From Rhizobiaceae bacterium (lineage in GTDB: Bacteria; Pseudomonadota; Alphaproteobacteria; Rhizobiales; Rhizobiaceae): 36,203 bases of DNA. The notes below the pieces were generated by a model. That model did not search any database, was not told the origin of the DNA, and saw only the letters and a program-made list of their open reading frames with translations. Below are positions 27,491 to 35,447 of the stretch, piece by piece. The position numbers were made by a program, and so were the translations under genes. The DNA is taken from positions 1 to 36,203 of the forward strand of contig JALTNS010000415.1 in NCBI GenBank assembly GCA_027000565.1. The letters run 5' to 3'. The first letter of the stretch is position 1. Every line of letters starts with the position of its first letter.

Positions 27491-27523
27491 TTTCGTGAAA
27501 AAATCAATCAATTTTTCACGAAA
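27491..27523. promoter_or_regulatory. Perfect 12-bp inverted repeat upstream of the XRE-led operon (candidate operator)
   Basis: TTTCGTGAAAAA (27491-27502) and TTTTTCACGAAA (27512-27523) are perfect reverse complements separated by 9 nt. The repeat lies 55-87 nt upstream of the chosen GTG start. Arms of this length suggest a dimer-of-dimers operator or a hairpin. The nearest regulator, the XRE-cupin protein, is the natural candidate to bind it. Confidence 0.6.
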
Positions 27524-27555
27524 GGATAATTTCACATTCATTTTTCAATTACTGG

Positions 27556-27697
27556 AGCGATTCATCATTTGACGGAATCACTCTCGTATTAATTCGCTCG
27601 CGGCCATTCGTGCTGCGCACGCCTCCGCGGGGGCGGCGCACAAGTGCCGGGCCGCCCTTGCGGCCAGACCGTTTCCGTATAAACGTAAAACAGTCTA
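27556..27697 (+). repeat. Structured intergenic repeat, copy 3 (about 142 bp)
   Basis: Same orientation as copies 1 and 2, with one base deleted (GCACGCCTCC instead of GCACGGCCTCC). The left hairpin is weaker: TTCATCA pairs with TGACGGA with one mismatch and one G-T pair. The right hairpin (27666-27696) has AGAC ... GTCT ends and the CGT-ataa-ACG inner stem. It is 50 nt downstream of the deoR stop, in the opposite orientation to deoR, and upstream of the XRE operator. Confidence 0.88.
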
Positions 27698-27748
27698 TTG
27701 GGCCGAATTTCCCGCCTGATCAACACGGACAGCCAACTGGTTCCGGAG

Positions 27749-28534
27749 TCAGGATGGCTTGTCCTTTAGCTGATCAGTGGTTTTAACCTCCACATCCGCA
27801 GCCTTGCAGATTTTCTGAATTTTTTCGTTCAGTGGTGCATCGGTGACAAAGATGTCAATATCCGACAGGTGGCCGATTTGTACCGGCGCACGACGTTCAA
27901 ACTTCATCGCATCTGCAACCAGAATTTTCTTGCGCGCCTGCTCGAGAATTGCCCGTGCCACCCGGACTTCCTGATAGTCAAAATCAAGAAGACAGCCATC
28001 TTCGTCAATCGACGATGCTCCAATAATGGCAAAATCAACCTTGAACTGCCTTATCAGATCAACGGTTGCCGCCCCAACAATTGCCCGGTCGCTTTTGCGC
28101 ACTGTACCACCGGCAACCACCACCTCGATCTCTGCCGCATCGGAAAGAATATAGGCAACATTCAAATTATTGGTGACCGCCACAAGGCCACGATGATTGC
28201 GCAATTGTATGGCAACACTTTCTACTGTTGTGCCGATATTCAAAAACAGCGAGGAATTGTCGGGAATGAGGGCTGCTGCAACGCTGGCAATCTTGCTTTT
28301 GGCATCAACCGCCAGTTCACGGCGTGAACGATAGGCAAAGTTGGTTGTGCTTGAGGGATAAACCGCTCCGCCGTGAATACGGTTAAGCGCCTTGATTTCA
28401 CAAAGATCATTGAGGTCCTTGCGAATGGTTTGCGGGGTAACCTGAAACTGGAACGCCAGCGAATCCACATCCACCCGCCCTTCGCGTTTGGCGATCTCGA
28501 AAATGTCTGATTGCCTTGGATGTAGTGGCCGCAT
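27749..28534 (-). CDS. DeoR/GlpR-family transcriptional regulator
   Basis: The 261-residue protein has an N-terminal DeoR helix-turn-helix at about 6-60 (RQSDIFEIAKREGRVDVDSL, FQVTPQTIRKDLNDL, LNRIHGGAVYP). The C-terminal sugar-phosphate-sensor fold has NIGTTVESVAIQL, VAVTNNLNVAYIL, VVAGGTVRKSDRAIVG, FAIIGASSIDEDGCLLDFD and ILVADAMKFERRAPV. Family members usually respond to phosphorylated sugars or polyols; the ligand here is unknown. The ATG has GGAGC 7 nt upstream. It follows tctA by 78 nt, so it may be co-transcribed with the transporter. Two 13-bp odd-centred palindromes lie in that gap (28545-28557 and 28608-28620). Confidence 0.9.
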   Translation of the reverse strand: MRPLHPRQSDIFEIAKREGRVDVDSLAFQFQVTPQTIRKDLNDLCEIKALNRIHGGAVYPSSTTNFAYRSRRELAVDAKSKIASVAAALIPDNSSLFLNIGTTVESVAIQLRNHRGLVAVTNNLNVAYILSDAAEIEVVVAGGTVRKSDRAIVGAATVDLIRQFKVDFAIIGASSIDEDGCLLDFDYQEVRVARAILEQARKKILVADAMKFERRAPVQIGHLSDIDIFVTDAPLNEKIQKICKAADVEVKTTDQLKDKPS

Positions 28535-28544
28535 TTATTAGCTC

Positions 28545-28557
28545 CAGATTTAATCTG
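28545..28557. promoter_or_regulatory. 13-bp palindrome at the deoR ribosome-binding site
   Basis: CAGATT-t-AATCTG is a perfect 6-bp-arm palindrome 11 nt upstream of the DeoR ATG, touching the Shine-Dalgarno sequence. It could be an autoregulatory operator. A second, unrelated palindrome (GTGAAT-t-ATTCAC, 28608-28620) covers the tctA stop codon. Confidence 0.3.
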
Positions 28558-28612
28558 ATCCATATATTTGTGGATTTGGCCCCAACAATCAACTCCCGTC
28601 AAAGCCTGTGAA

Positions 28613-30142
28613 TTATTCACCGGTAATTTTTGCACCTTTTCGTATTCTCTGAACATAAGGCAATACGACAGGAACAAACAAACACAGGGCAGCGATGACA
28701 AGAATTGAGAACGTAAGCGGCCTTTCCCACAAAAATGACCAACTGTCGTTATTGATCAACAACGCACGGCGCAGATTTTCCTCCATCATGCCGCCCAGAA
28801 TAAACCCAAGGATCATCGGTGCCATTGGGAAATCCAGAAAACGCAGCATGACGGCGATAAAACCAAACAGCACCATGAGTTGAATATCGAAAGTGTTGAA
28901 GCTGACAAAATACACGCCGATCAGGGAGAAAAATAAAATCAGCGGCAGCAAAAACCGTGACGGGATTGCCAGCACCCGGGCGATATAAGGTATCAACGGC
29001 AGGTTGAGTACAAGCAGTATAATATTGCCAATCCACATTGAAACTATGACCGACCAGAACACCTCCGGCTGATCAATATAAAGCCGGGGACCGGGTTGAA
29101 TGCCATAGCCAATCAGCGCGCCAAGCATGATTGCTGTTGTGCCTGAGCCTGGAATACCAAGCGTCAACAGCGGAACAAACGAACCCGTTGCAGCTGCATT
29201 GTTGGCGGTCTCTGGTGCGGCAAGACCGCGAATTGAACCCTTGCCAAATTCCTTGCCCTTGACCGGCCCGGCAATCCGCTGCTCAGTTCCATATGCGAGA
29301 AAGCTTGCAATGGTCGCACCCGCACCGGGCAATACACCGATTAGAAATCCCAGAAATGACGAGCGACCTATGACAGGCACCATCTCCTTCACTTCGTCAT
29401 TGGAAAGTTTCATCGAGCCAAGGTTGGCAGATGCTTCCATTTCTTCTTTGCGCGAGGCATCACTGGTCGGTTTCAAAATGGCAATCAACGCCTCAGACAA
29501 CGCAAATGTCGCCATTACCAGGAGCAGAAAAGATATGCCATCAATGAGGTCGATCAATCCAAGGGTGAAACGCGGAATACCCTGTGTCTGATCGGTGCCG
29601 ACTGTGGATAACATCAAGCCGACAACTGTCATCAACAGGGCCTTCAACATTTCGCCTTTTCCGGCAAAGGCGGCCACTGCCGTGAGACCCAGAACCATCA
29701 GCGCAAAATAGTCGGTCGATTGGAAAGAAAGCGAAACACTTGCCAGATAGGGCGCTGCAACAAGCAGGAATATTGCTGCAATTACACCGCCGGAAAACGA
29801 TGAATAGGCAGCAATCGCCAGTGCTTTGCCGGCCATTCCCTTTCTGGCCATAGGATAGCCATCAAATGACGTGGCAACCGTACTGGCCACACCGGGAGCG
29901 TTGATGAGAATGGATGATGTTGAGCCGCCAAAAATTGCGCCATAATATACCGCGGCCATGAGTATGATCCCGGTTGAAGGATCGAGGCTGGCGGCAATCG
30001 GGATCATCAGCGCAATGGCCGACATCGGCCCAAGCCCCGGCAACATGCCGATAAATGTTCCAGCAAGACAGCCTATGACTACAAACACCAGGTTGGTCAG
30101 GGTCAATGCCGTCGACAGTCCGACGATTATTCCCTCTATCAT
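28613..30142 (-). CDS. tctA: Tripartite tricarboxylate transporter, large membrane subunit TctA
   Basis: TctA is the large permease of TTT-type secondary transporters. The 509-residue, strongly hydrophobic protein has the family block [22 protein letters not shown] near the N-terminus and [17 protein letters not shown] at about 70-86. The inverted second half has [20 protein letters not shown] and [19 protein letters not shown]. About 11-12 membrane segments are expected. The start is the ATG at 30140-30142 with GGGG 6 nt upstream, 1 nt after the tctB stop; the longer frame would lie inside tctB. With TctB and TctC it imports a carboxylate. Confidence 0.95.
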   Translation of the reverse strand: MIEGIIVGLSTALTLTNLVFVVIGCLAGTFIGMLPGLGPMSAIALMIPIAASLDPSTGIILMAAVYYGAIFGGSTSSILINAPGVASTVATSFDGYPMARKGMAGKALAIAAYSSFSGGVIAAIFLLVAAPYLASVSLSFQSTDYFALMVLGLTAVAAFAGKGEMLKALLMTVVGLMLSTVGTDQTQGIPRFTLGLIDLIDGISFLLLVMATFALSEALIAILKPTSDASRKEEMEASANLGSMKLSNDEVKEMVPVIGRSSFLGFLIGVLPGAGATIASFLAYGTEQRIAGPVKGKEFGKGSIRGLAAPETANNAAATGSFVPLLTLGIPGSGTTAIMLGALIGYGIQPGPRLYIDQPEVFWSVIVSMWIGNIILLVLNLPLIPYIARVLAIPSRFLLPLILFFSLIGVYFVSFNTFDIQLMVLFGFIAVMLRFLDFPMAPMILGFILGGMMEENLRRALLINNDSWSFLWERPLTFSILVIAALCLFVPVVLPYVQRIRKGAKITGE

Positions 30143-30143
30143 T

Positions 30144-30605
30144 TCAATCCCCTTGCATGAACCATGGGAATGGCTCGATAAAAACGTCAAGGCCCTGGGT
30201 CATCAATACCCAGAAACCGACTACCAGCGGCAAGGCAATCAGCAGAAGCTTCATCACAGACCTTTCACCCAGCAAGGCAAATCCGGCGATCAGAAAAACA
30301 GAGGTTGAGAAGATAAATCCGAATGGGCGGATGGTCAGGCCGTAGAGCGACATCAAGGCAAGGAACAACCCCGCGACCAGCCAGTTCTGTTTGCCCAGTT
30401 TAGGCATTTCACCGGAACCCGGTTTGAATATCACCATAAGAGAAAGCGCAATCCCCAAAACGGTCAAAATTTCCGGCATGGTTCGCGCGTGGAATGCCGC
30501 CTTGGCCTGAAACGGCAACAGGACGATCTGCTGGCTCAAAAAACCATAGGAAACGCAGAAAACCAGAAGGATCAGGCCGCCAATCCGGTCCTTTGAAAAC
30601 AGCAT
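30144..30605 (-). CDS. tctB: Tripartite tricarboxylate transporter, small membrane subunit TctB
   Basis: The 153-residue protein is the small, poorly conserved membrane subunit of a TTT transporter. Four hydrophobic segments are visible (IGGLILLVFCVSYGFL; EILTVLGIALSLMVIF; WLVAGLFLALMSLYGLTI plus FIFSTSVFLIAGFALL; LLLIALPLVVGFWVLMTQGL). MPEILTVLGIALSLMVIF is typical of the family. It lies between tctC and tctA with a 1-nt gap to tctA, the standard C-B-A order. Confidence 0.9.
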   Translation of the reverse strand: MLFSKDRIGGLILLVFCVSYGFLSQQIVLLPFQAKAAFHARTMPEILTVLGIALSLMVIFKPGSGEMPKLGKQNWLVAGLFLALMSLYGLTIRPFGFIFSTSVFLIAGFALLGERSVMKLLLIALPLVVGFWVLMTQGLDVFIEPFPWFMQGD

Positions 30606-30681
30606 AGTTGATCCCCGATATTTTTCTGACGAGGCAATTGTGACGCCCCGCCAGAATTCATCTGTGAAAATTCAGGTCGGC

Positions 30682-31653
30682 TTAGAGAAAACCGAGTTCT
30701 TTCATCAGGCCGCCGATGTCTTTTTCCTGTTGTTCAAGGAATTTGACAAAATCATCGCCCGGATTAAAAATTTCCACCCAGCCCATGCGATCACGTACGG
30801 CTGCCCATTCCGGCGTGCCATACATTTTTGTCAATGCATTGATATACATGGCTTTTTTATCATCCGGCAGGCCAGGTGCTGCAAAAAAACCGCGCCAGTT
30901 GACAAAACTGGTGCCCTTGGAACCGGCTTCATCGCAGGTTGGCGTATCAGGAGAAGCAGCAAGCCGTTTCATGGCTGTAACGCAGAGAATTTTTACTTCA
31001 CCTTGACGGGCTAGCGCAATAGCTTCACCAAATCCGGTGGCCAGCGCCTTGATTTCTCCGGAAAGCAGTCCGGCCATCGCCTTTCCACCTGCATCATAAG
31101 GAATATATTTCACCTTGCCTGGATCAGCTCCGGCATTTTTCATCACCAAAGCCGCCACCAGATGATCCATGCCACCGGCGACCGACCCACCGCCAATTGC
31201 AACCTTCGTTGAATCCATCTTGTAAGCATCAATGAGCCCGGCGAAATCCTTTATCTCGGAATTCTTTCCGACAACCATGGCACCGTAGTCTCCGATAGTG
31301 CCGGCAATTGGAGTCAGGTCCCGAAACGATTGCGGAAACACTTTTTGTAAGGAGCGAATGACAATTGGCGTCGAATTGACCATCAATGTGCCGAAGTTCT
31401 TAGTTTCAATCAGATTGGCAATTGCCTTGCCACCGCCGCCGCCGGACATATTTTCGTAGGATGCCGATCCGACAATACCAGATTTTGTCAGGGCTTCTCC
31501 GGTACCGCGCGCGGTTCCGTCCCAGCCACCACCGGCGCCGCCGGGGATTAAAAATTTAATTTCGTCCACCACTTTATGTGACCCGGCCATCGCAACCGAA
31601 GCACTCAATACAAGTGCCGATGCTGCCAATGCCAGTCTGAATTTTTTTAACAT
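30682..31653 (-). CDS. tctC: Tripartite tricarboxylate transporter substrate-binding protein TctC
   Basis: This is the periplasmic solute receptor of the TTT system. The 323-residue protein has a signal peptide (MLKKFRLALAASALVLSASV, cleavage after AMA). The mature part shows the Bug-type fold: IKFLIPGGAGGGWDGTAR at the N-terminus, then GKAIANLIETKNFGTLMVNS and VAIGGGSVAGGMDHLVAAL. The ligand is unknown. TTT receptors are known for citrate, other carboxylates and aromatic acids such as terephthalate, and the adjacent box genes make an aromatic acid worth testing. The ATG has GGGAGA 6 nt upstream. Confidence 0.92.
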   Translation of the reverse strand: MLKKFRLALAASALVLSASVAMAGSHKVVDEIKFLIPGGAGGGWDGTARGTGEALTKSGIVGSASYENMSGGGGGKAIANLIETKNFGTLMVNSTPIVIRSLQKVFPQSFRDLTPIAGTIGDYGAMVVGKNSEIKDFAGLIDAYKMDSTKVAIGGGSVAGGMDHLVAALVMKNAGADPGKVKYIPYDAGGKAMAGLLSGEIKALATGFGEAIALARQGEVKILCVTAMKRLAASPDTPTCDEAGSKGTSFVNWRGFFAAPGLPDDKKAMYINALTKMYGTPEWAAVRDRMGWVEIFNPGDDFVKFLEQQEKDIGGLMKELGFL

Positions 31654-31694
31654 GATTTTCTCCCGGTACCATTGTACGAATTAATCTGAATTTG

Positions 31695-31716
31695 ATGCCA
31701 ATTCGAAGAATGGCAT
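31695..31716. promoter_or_regulatory. Imperfect inverted repeat in the tctC leader
   Basis: ATGCCAATTC and GAATGGCAT pair over 9 bp with one bulged A and a 3-nt loop. It lies about 8-28 nt downstream of the predicted tctC transcription start, a position suited to a repressor operator or mRNA hairpin. Confidence 0.35.
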
Positions 31717-31729
31717 TTCAGACTGCGAC

Positions 31730-31758
31730 ATAATGCGCATTCTTGCCAGCTAGGACAA
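31730..31758 (-). promoter_or_regulatory. Candidate tctC promoter
   Basis: On the minus strand TTGTCC (31753-31758, four of six -35 positions) is followed after 17 nt by CATTAT (31730-31735, four of six -10 positions). It lies in the 151-nt gap between boxR and tctC and would make tctCBA independent of the box operon. Support is moderate. Confidence 0.35.
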
Positions 31759-31804
31759 CAGAAATCTCGCCCGTTCAAAATGTTCCGCAACTGGACGCTG
31801 ATAA

Positions 31805-32710
31805 TTAGCGGCGATAAAGCACCCGCAGAATGTCTGAAAGGCTCTGCTGAGTTGATTTGCCAGATGTGTTGATCACCACATCGGCGCGGGAATAGCTTTT
31901 TTCCCGCTCCGACAGAATGTTTTTTAATTGCCGCATGGCATCCGGGTTTCCAGCCATTGGCCGCTCATCGCCCTGGCTTCGGACTCTTGCCATGTGCTCT
32001 TCCGGTCGGGCCTTCAGCCAGATCGTCGTGCAATTATCGAGCAAAAACTGATAGGTTTCGGGTTCATTGACAATGCCTCCGGCCACCGCCAGCACCATAC
32101 TACCGCGCGAGCCGATAATATTTTTTAGCGACTGCAATTCCAGTTTGCGATATCCTTCAACACCGTAAAGGGCCATGACTTCGTTTACCGGTATGCCGCT
32201 GACCTCTTCAATATCGTCATTGAGCTCCTGAAATGGCAGCCCGATTTTTTCGGCCACCTGCCGACCCAAAGTGGATTTGCCGGCCCCGCGCAGACCGATA
32301 AAAGCCAGGCGCCGGACCGGTTTTTTGGTGATTTTCTGTGGTTCCAGAATTTCCAGTATCTGGCGATGCTGCTCTTCATTGGCATTTTGCAGCGCCAGCA
32401 CCATTCTTGAAACCCGACTTTCATGTTGAATTTCCGGTTTCAGGAACCATTGAATATTTTCTCCCAACGCTGCCGCAATACGATAGAGCAGCAGAACGGA
32501 AATATTGCCGGTTCCCGCTTCCAGTTGCGCCAGATACCGTTGCGACACACCCGACAGCTCCGAAAGCGCCTTGCGCGAAAGTTTTTTCGATATCCTTGCC
32601 TTGCGTACCCGGTCGCCGATAAATCCCAAAAGCACACCTTCATCAATTCCGTAATGGTTTGAAGGTTTTGCAATCCGGTCTTTAATATTGGTGGTGATAT
32701 CAGTATCCAT
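31805..32710 (-). CDS. boxR: BoxR-type regulator: XRE helix-turn-helix fused to shikimate kinase-like domain
   Basis: BoxR/BzdR regulators repress benzoyl-CoA degradation genes and are released by benzoyl-CoA bound to their shikimate kinase-like half. The 301-residue protein has an N-terminal helix-turn-helix at about 28-90 (VRKARISKKLSRKALSELSG, YLAQLEAGTGNISVLLLYRI). A linker follows, then a shikimate-kinase-like domain from about 133 with Walker A GLRGAGKST (139-147), ELNDDIEEVSGIPVNEV and GYRKLELQSLKNI. It follows boxA by 28 nt in the same orientation and is the probable regulator of the box genes, perhaps also of tctCBA. Confidence 0.93.
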   Translation of the reverse strand: MDTDITTNIKDRIAKPSNHYGIDEGVLLGFIGDRVRKARISKKLSRKALSELSGVSQRYLAQLEAGTGNISVLLLYRIAAALGENIQWFLKPEIQHESRVSRMVLALQNANEEQHRQILEILEPQKITKKPVRRLAFIGLRGAGKSTLGRQVAEKIGLPFQELNDDIEEVSGIPVNEVMALYGVEGYRKLELQSLKNIIGSRGSMVLAVAGGIVNEPETYQFLLDNCTTIWLKARPEEHMARVRSQGDERPMAGNPDAMRQLKNILSEREKSYSRADVVINTSGKSTQQSLSDILRVLYRR

Positions 32711-32738
32711 TTTTCAGTTTTCGGCTGTATTCTTCTGC

Positions 32739-33926
32739 TCAGTAGGTTTCCACATGATAACGACCTTCATCACGCATGGTTGTTCGAAGTTTCGACCAGT
32801 CCAGACCGGAAGAATTCGCAATCTGTTCAAATGCCTGTTCAACTCCCTCTTCCATCGATTTTAATCCACACATATATATATGGGTCTTTGGCAGGGGTAG
32901 AAGACTTGCCAGGCTCTCCTTTTCATCAAGCATTCCCTGTTGAACATATTTTTTGGGCAGGTCCTTTTCACGCGACAAACAAAATATGGTTTTCATGAAC
33001 TGTTCCGGTACTTTCTTCAAAGGTCCGAAATAAGGAAGGGAGCTGGAACTGCGCGCACCAAAAAATAACATCAGTTTGTTTTGTATTTCGGGACTGGTCC
33101 GCTGCCTTTGCATGGTGAATGCGCGAAACGGTGCCGAGCCCGTGCCTGTGCAAATCATTATCAAATTTGCATCAGGATCATCCGGCATCAAAAATGTCGA
33201 ACCAAACGGGCCAATTATTTCAACCTCATCATCTCGCTGTAGATCACATAGATAATTGGAGCAAATGCCATGTTTTTCGCGTTTAATTGTCAGCGAAAGA
33301 TTATTGGTTTGTGGCCGCTCACCATCCCTTGGGCTTGATATGGAATACAGTCTTGGCAAATGCGGTTTACCATTGTCATCCAGACCTGGCGCAATGATAC
33401 CGATACTTTGACCCTCAAGAACCGGAAATGTGTGGTCGGCCAGATCAATCACAAGATGGCGAACATCACTGTCTGCATCATCAGCGGTAAGGCGAAAGTT
33501 TCCCTGTACCCGAACTCGAAGCGGATTGCTGATATTGTGGAGGTTGATACTTGGTTGTGATGCTGTTGCCGGAGCTCTGGCCTGCCCGCCCGCACCCTCA
33601 TGAGCCGTGTCGAGCAGTTGCTGAATAGCATCATCAAGTGATGCACCGCTTGTACCATCAGAAATGGCAATTTCTGCCTGCTCGGGCAAATCCATCCATT
33701 CCAGTTGCTCGTCGAGAGAATAGGGCGATGATACAACCCGCCAATTATCAATTGCACCGGTTGGGCAAGGTCCAATGCAATGCAGGCAATGCTCGCACAT
33801 GCTTGCATCGACCACCACATTGTCATCATTGTGGCTGATTGCCCCAATGGGGCAAGCATCTTCACAGGTGTGGCAACGTATGCAAATTTCCGGGTCAATC
33901 AGGTGTTGTTTGATCGGCGCATTCAT
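32739..33926 (-). CDS. boxA: Benzoyl-CoA 2,3-epoxidase reductase subunit BoxA
   Basis: BoxA passes electrons from NADPH to BoxB. The 395-residue protein has two N-terminal 4Fe-4S motifs: Cys15, 18, 21, 25 (CIRCHTCEDACP) and Cys44, 47, 50, 54 (CEHCLHCIGPCP). PTGAIDNWRVV follows, then a ferredoxin-NADP reductase half with RLYSISSPRDGE (FAD), GICSNYLCDL, MICTGTGSAPFRAF (NADP) and the C-terminal EGRYHVETY. The start at 33924-33926 (MNAPIKQHLIDPEIC) matches BoxA N-termini as I recall them and has a GGAAA upstream. A TTG overlapping the boxB stop would add ten codons. Confidence 0.94.
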   Translation of the reverse strand: MNAPIKQHLIDPEICIRCHTCEDACPIGAISHNDDNVVVDASMCEHCLHCIGPCPTGAIDNWRVVSSPYSLDEQLEWMDLPEQAEIAISDGTSGASLDDAIQQLLDTAHEGAGGQARAPATASQPSINLHNISNPLRVRVQGNFRLTADDADSDVRHLVIDLADHTFPVLEGQSIGIIAPGLDDNGKPHLPRLYSISSPRDGERPQTNNLSLTIKREKHGICSNYLCDLQRDDEVEIIGPFGSTFLMPDDPDANLIMICTGTGSAPFRAFTMQRQRTSPEIQNKLMLFFGARSSSSLPYFGPLKKVPEQFMKTIFCLSREKDLPKKYVQQGMLDEKESLASLLPLPKTHIYMCGLKSMEEGVEQAFEQIANSSGLDWSKLRTTMRDEGRYHVETY

Positions 33927-33952
33927 ATTTCCGCTTTCCTGGGACTGTTGGG

Positions 33953-35404
33953 TCAAGCCATGTGTATTTGTACGTATTCAAAATCGCCCGGCTTGTTGTC
34001 AATTCCCATTCGCGGTGGAGAAATCCAATTGGCATATTTACCAGGTTGCCATTCAGGCTTCATCAGCGACTTTATAAAGTCACCGTCAGCAGTGGTTGGA
34101 AGCCATTGCCCTTTGGATGCTTCCCACTGCTCGCTTGTCAATAGTTCTCCCTCCGGAGAAACATGATGATTGGCAAAAGTGCCGATTTTCCGGTGAAACC
34201 CCTGGTGTGGCAGCGTTAATTCAAAATTGACACCGGCTTTTTTGATAATGGCATTCCAGCGCTTAACTCCACTTGCCGCATCTTTCGAATAGTCGTCCCG
34301 CAACCGCATATTGATCGCAGAAAGAGCTGGCACCGTTTCGCTGATTATTTTGCCATCTCTCACAGATACCGCTGGATAGGTATCATTGTGCAATTGGTGA
34401 TCATCATCAATTTTTACTTCGCCATAGCGCCCCTTGATTCCGGCATTGAACGCATTGGCAGCATTGGTTGATATTTCCGCACCAAACAAATCGAGGGACA
34501 ACGTATAGTGAAGGTTCATCTTTTTCTGAATTGTCGGCAGATCAATCACACCAAGTGCTCTTACAGCATTGATGTCCTCGGGATCATCGATACCGGCCTC
34601 ATTCATGGCCTCGCAGGTGCGCTGGATGGTACGTCCAACGCCGGTTTCACCAACAAACATGTGATGGGCTTCTTCGGTCAACATGAAACGGCAGGTGCGC
34701 GACAGCGGGTCGAATCCGGACTGGGCCAGTGCCTCAAGCTGCATTTTGCCATCGCGATCTGTGAAATAGGTGAACATGAAAAATGAAAGCCAATCCGGTG
34801 TTTCTTCATTGAAAGCGCCCAGCATGCGCGGCGCTTCCTCCGATCCCGATGCGCGTTGTAAAAGACCATTTGCTTCTTCTCGGCCATCGGCGCCAAAGTA
34901 TTTTTGCAGAATATAGACCATGGCCCACAGATGGCGGCCCTCTTCGACATTCACCTGAAACAAATTGCGCATGTCATAAAGCGACGGGGCGGTTTTTCCC
35001 AAAAAACGCTGTTGCTCGACCGAGGCCGGTTCGGTATCGCCCTGAATGACCACAAGGCGCCGCAACATCGAACGATACTCGCCGGGTAGTTCCTGCCACG
35101 CTGGTTCACCATAGTGTTCGCCGCACGGAATACGGCGGTCCGCTACTTTGGGAGCAAGCAAAATGCCCCAGCGATATTCCGGCATTTTAACATAGTCGAA
35201 CTTTGCCCAGCCCTTGGGATCAACGCTGACCGCCGTTCTGAGATAAACGCTGCTTTCCTGAAAACCCTTCGGGCCAAGGTCATTCCACCATGTGAGATAA
35301 CCCGGGTGCCATTTCTCCAGCGCTTTTAACACCCGTCGATCAGAAGAAAGGTTCACATTGTTTGGAATTAGGGTGTCGTAACTTACGTTTGTCGTGTCGG
35401 CCAT
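33953..35404 (-). CDS. boxB: Benzoyl-CoA 2,3-epoxidase oxygenase subunit BoxB
   Basis: BoxB is the diiron oxygenase that makes 2,3-epoxybenzoyl-CoA from benzoyl-CoA and O2. The 483-residue protein starts MADTTNVSYDTLIPNNVNLS and contains a helical ferritin-like core with candidate diiron ligands: Glu125 (QGDTEPASVEQQ), Glu155 and His158 (NVEEGRHLW), Asp216 (TYFTDRDGK), and Glu/His at 244-248 (TEEAHHMF). The C-terminus (PRMGIDNKPGDFEYV) is typical. The ATG at 35402-35404 has AGGTGAG 5 nt upstream. It lies 43 nt after boxC and overlaps the TTG extension of boxA. Length and motifs are normal for the family. Confidence 0.95.
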   Translation of the reverse strand: MADTTNVSYDTLIPNNVNLSSDRRVLKALEKWHPGYLTWWNDLGPKGFQESSVYLRTAVSVDPKGWAKFDYVKMPEYRWGILLAPKVADRRIPCGEHYGEPAWQELPGEYRSMLRRLVVIQGDTEPASVEQQRFLGKTAPSLYDMRNLFQVNVEEGRHLWAMVYILQKYFGADGREEANGLLQRASGSEEAPRMLGAFNEETPDWLSFFMFTYFTDRDGKMQLEALAQSGFDPLSRTCRFMLTEEAHHMFVGETGVGRTIQRTCEAMNEAGIDDPEDINAVRALGVIDLPTIQKKMNLHYTLSLDLFGAEISTNAANAFNAGIKGRYGEVKIDDDHQLHNDTYPAVSVRDGKIISETVPALSAINMRLRDDYSKDAASGVKRWNAIIKKAGVNFELTLPHQGFHRKIGTFANHHVSPEGELLTSEQWEASKGQWLPTTADGDFIKSLMKPEWQPGKYANWISPPRMGIDNKPGDFEYVQIHMA

Positions 35405-35447
35405 ACTACTCACCTGTTGTTATAATTGTTTGATGACATTGGTCTTT

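Larger units (their letters stand above)
27437..27748. other. 312-nt region between deoR and the XRE-cupin gene
   Basis: It contains the inverted repeat at 27491-27523 and repeat copy 3 (27556-27697). The 50 nt between copy 3 and the DeoR stop show nothing obvious. I could not find a convincing sigma70 promoter for the XRE-led operon here. Confidence 0.5.
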
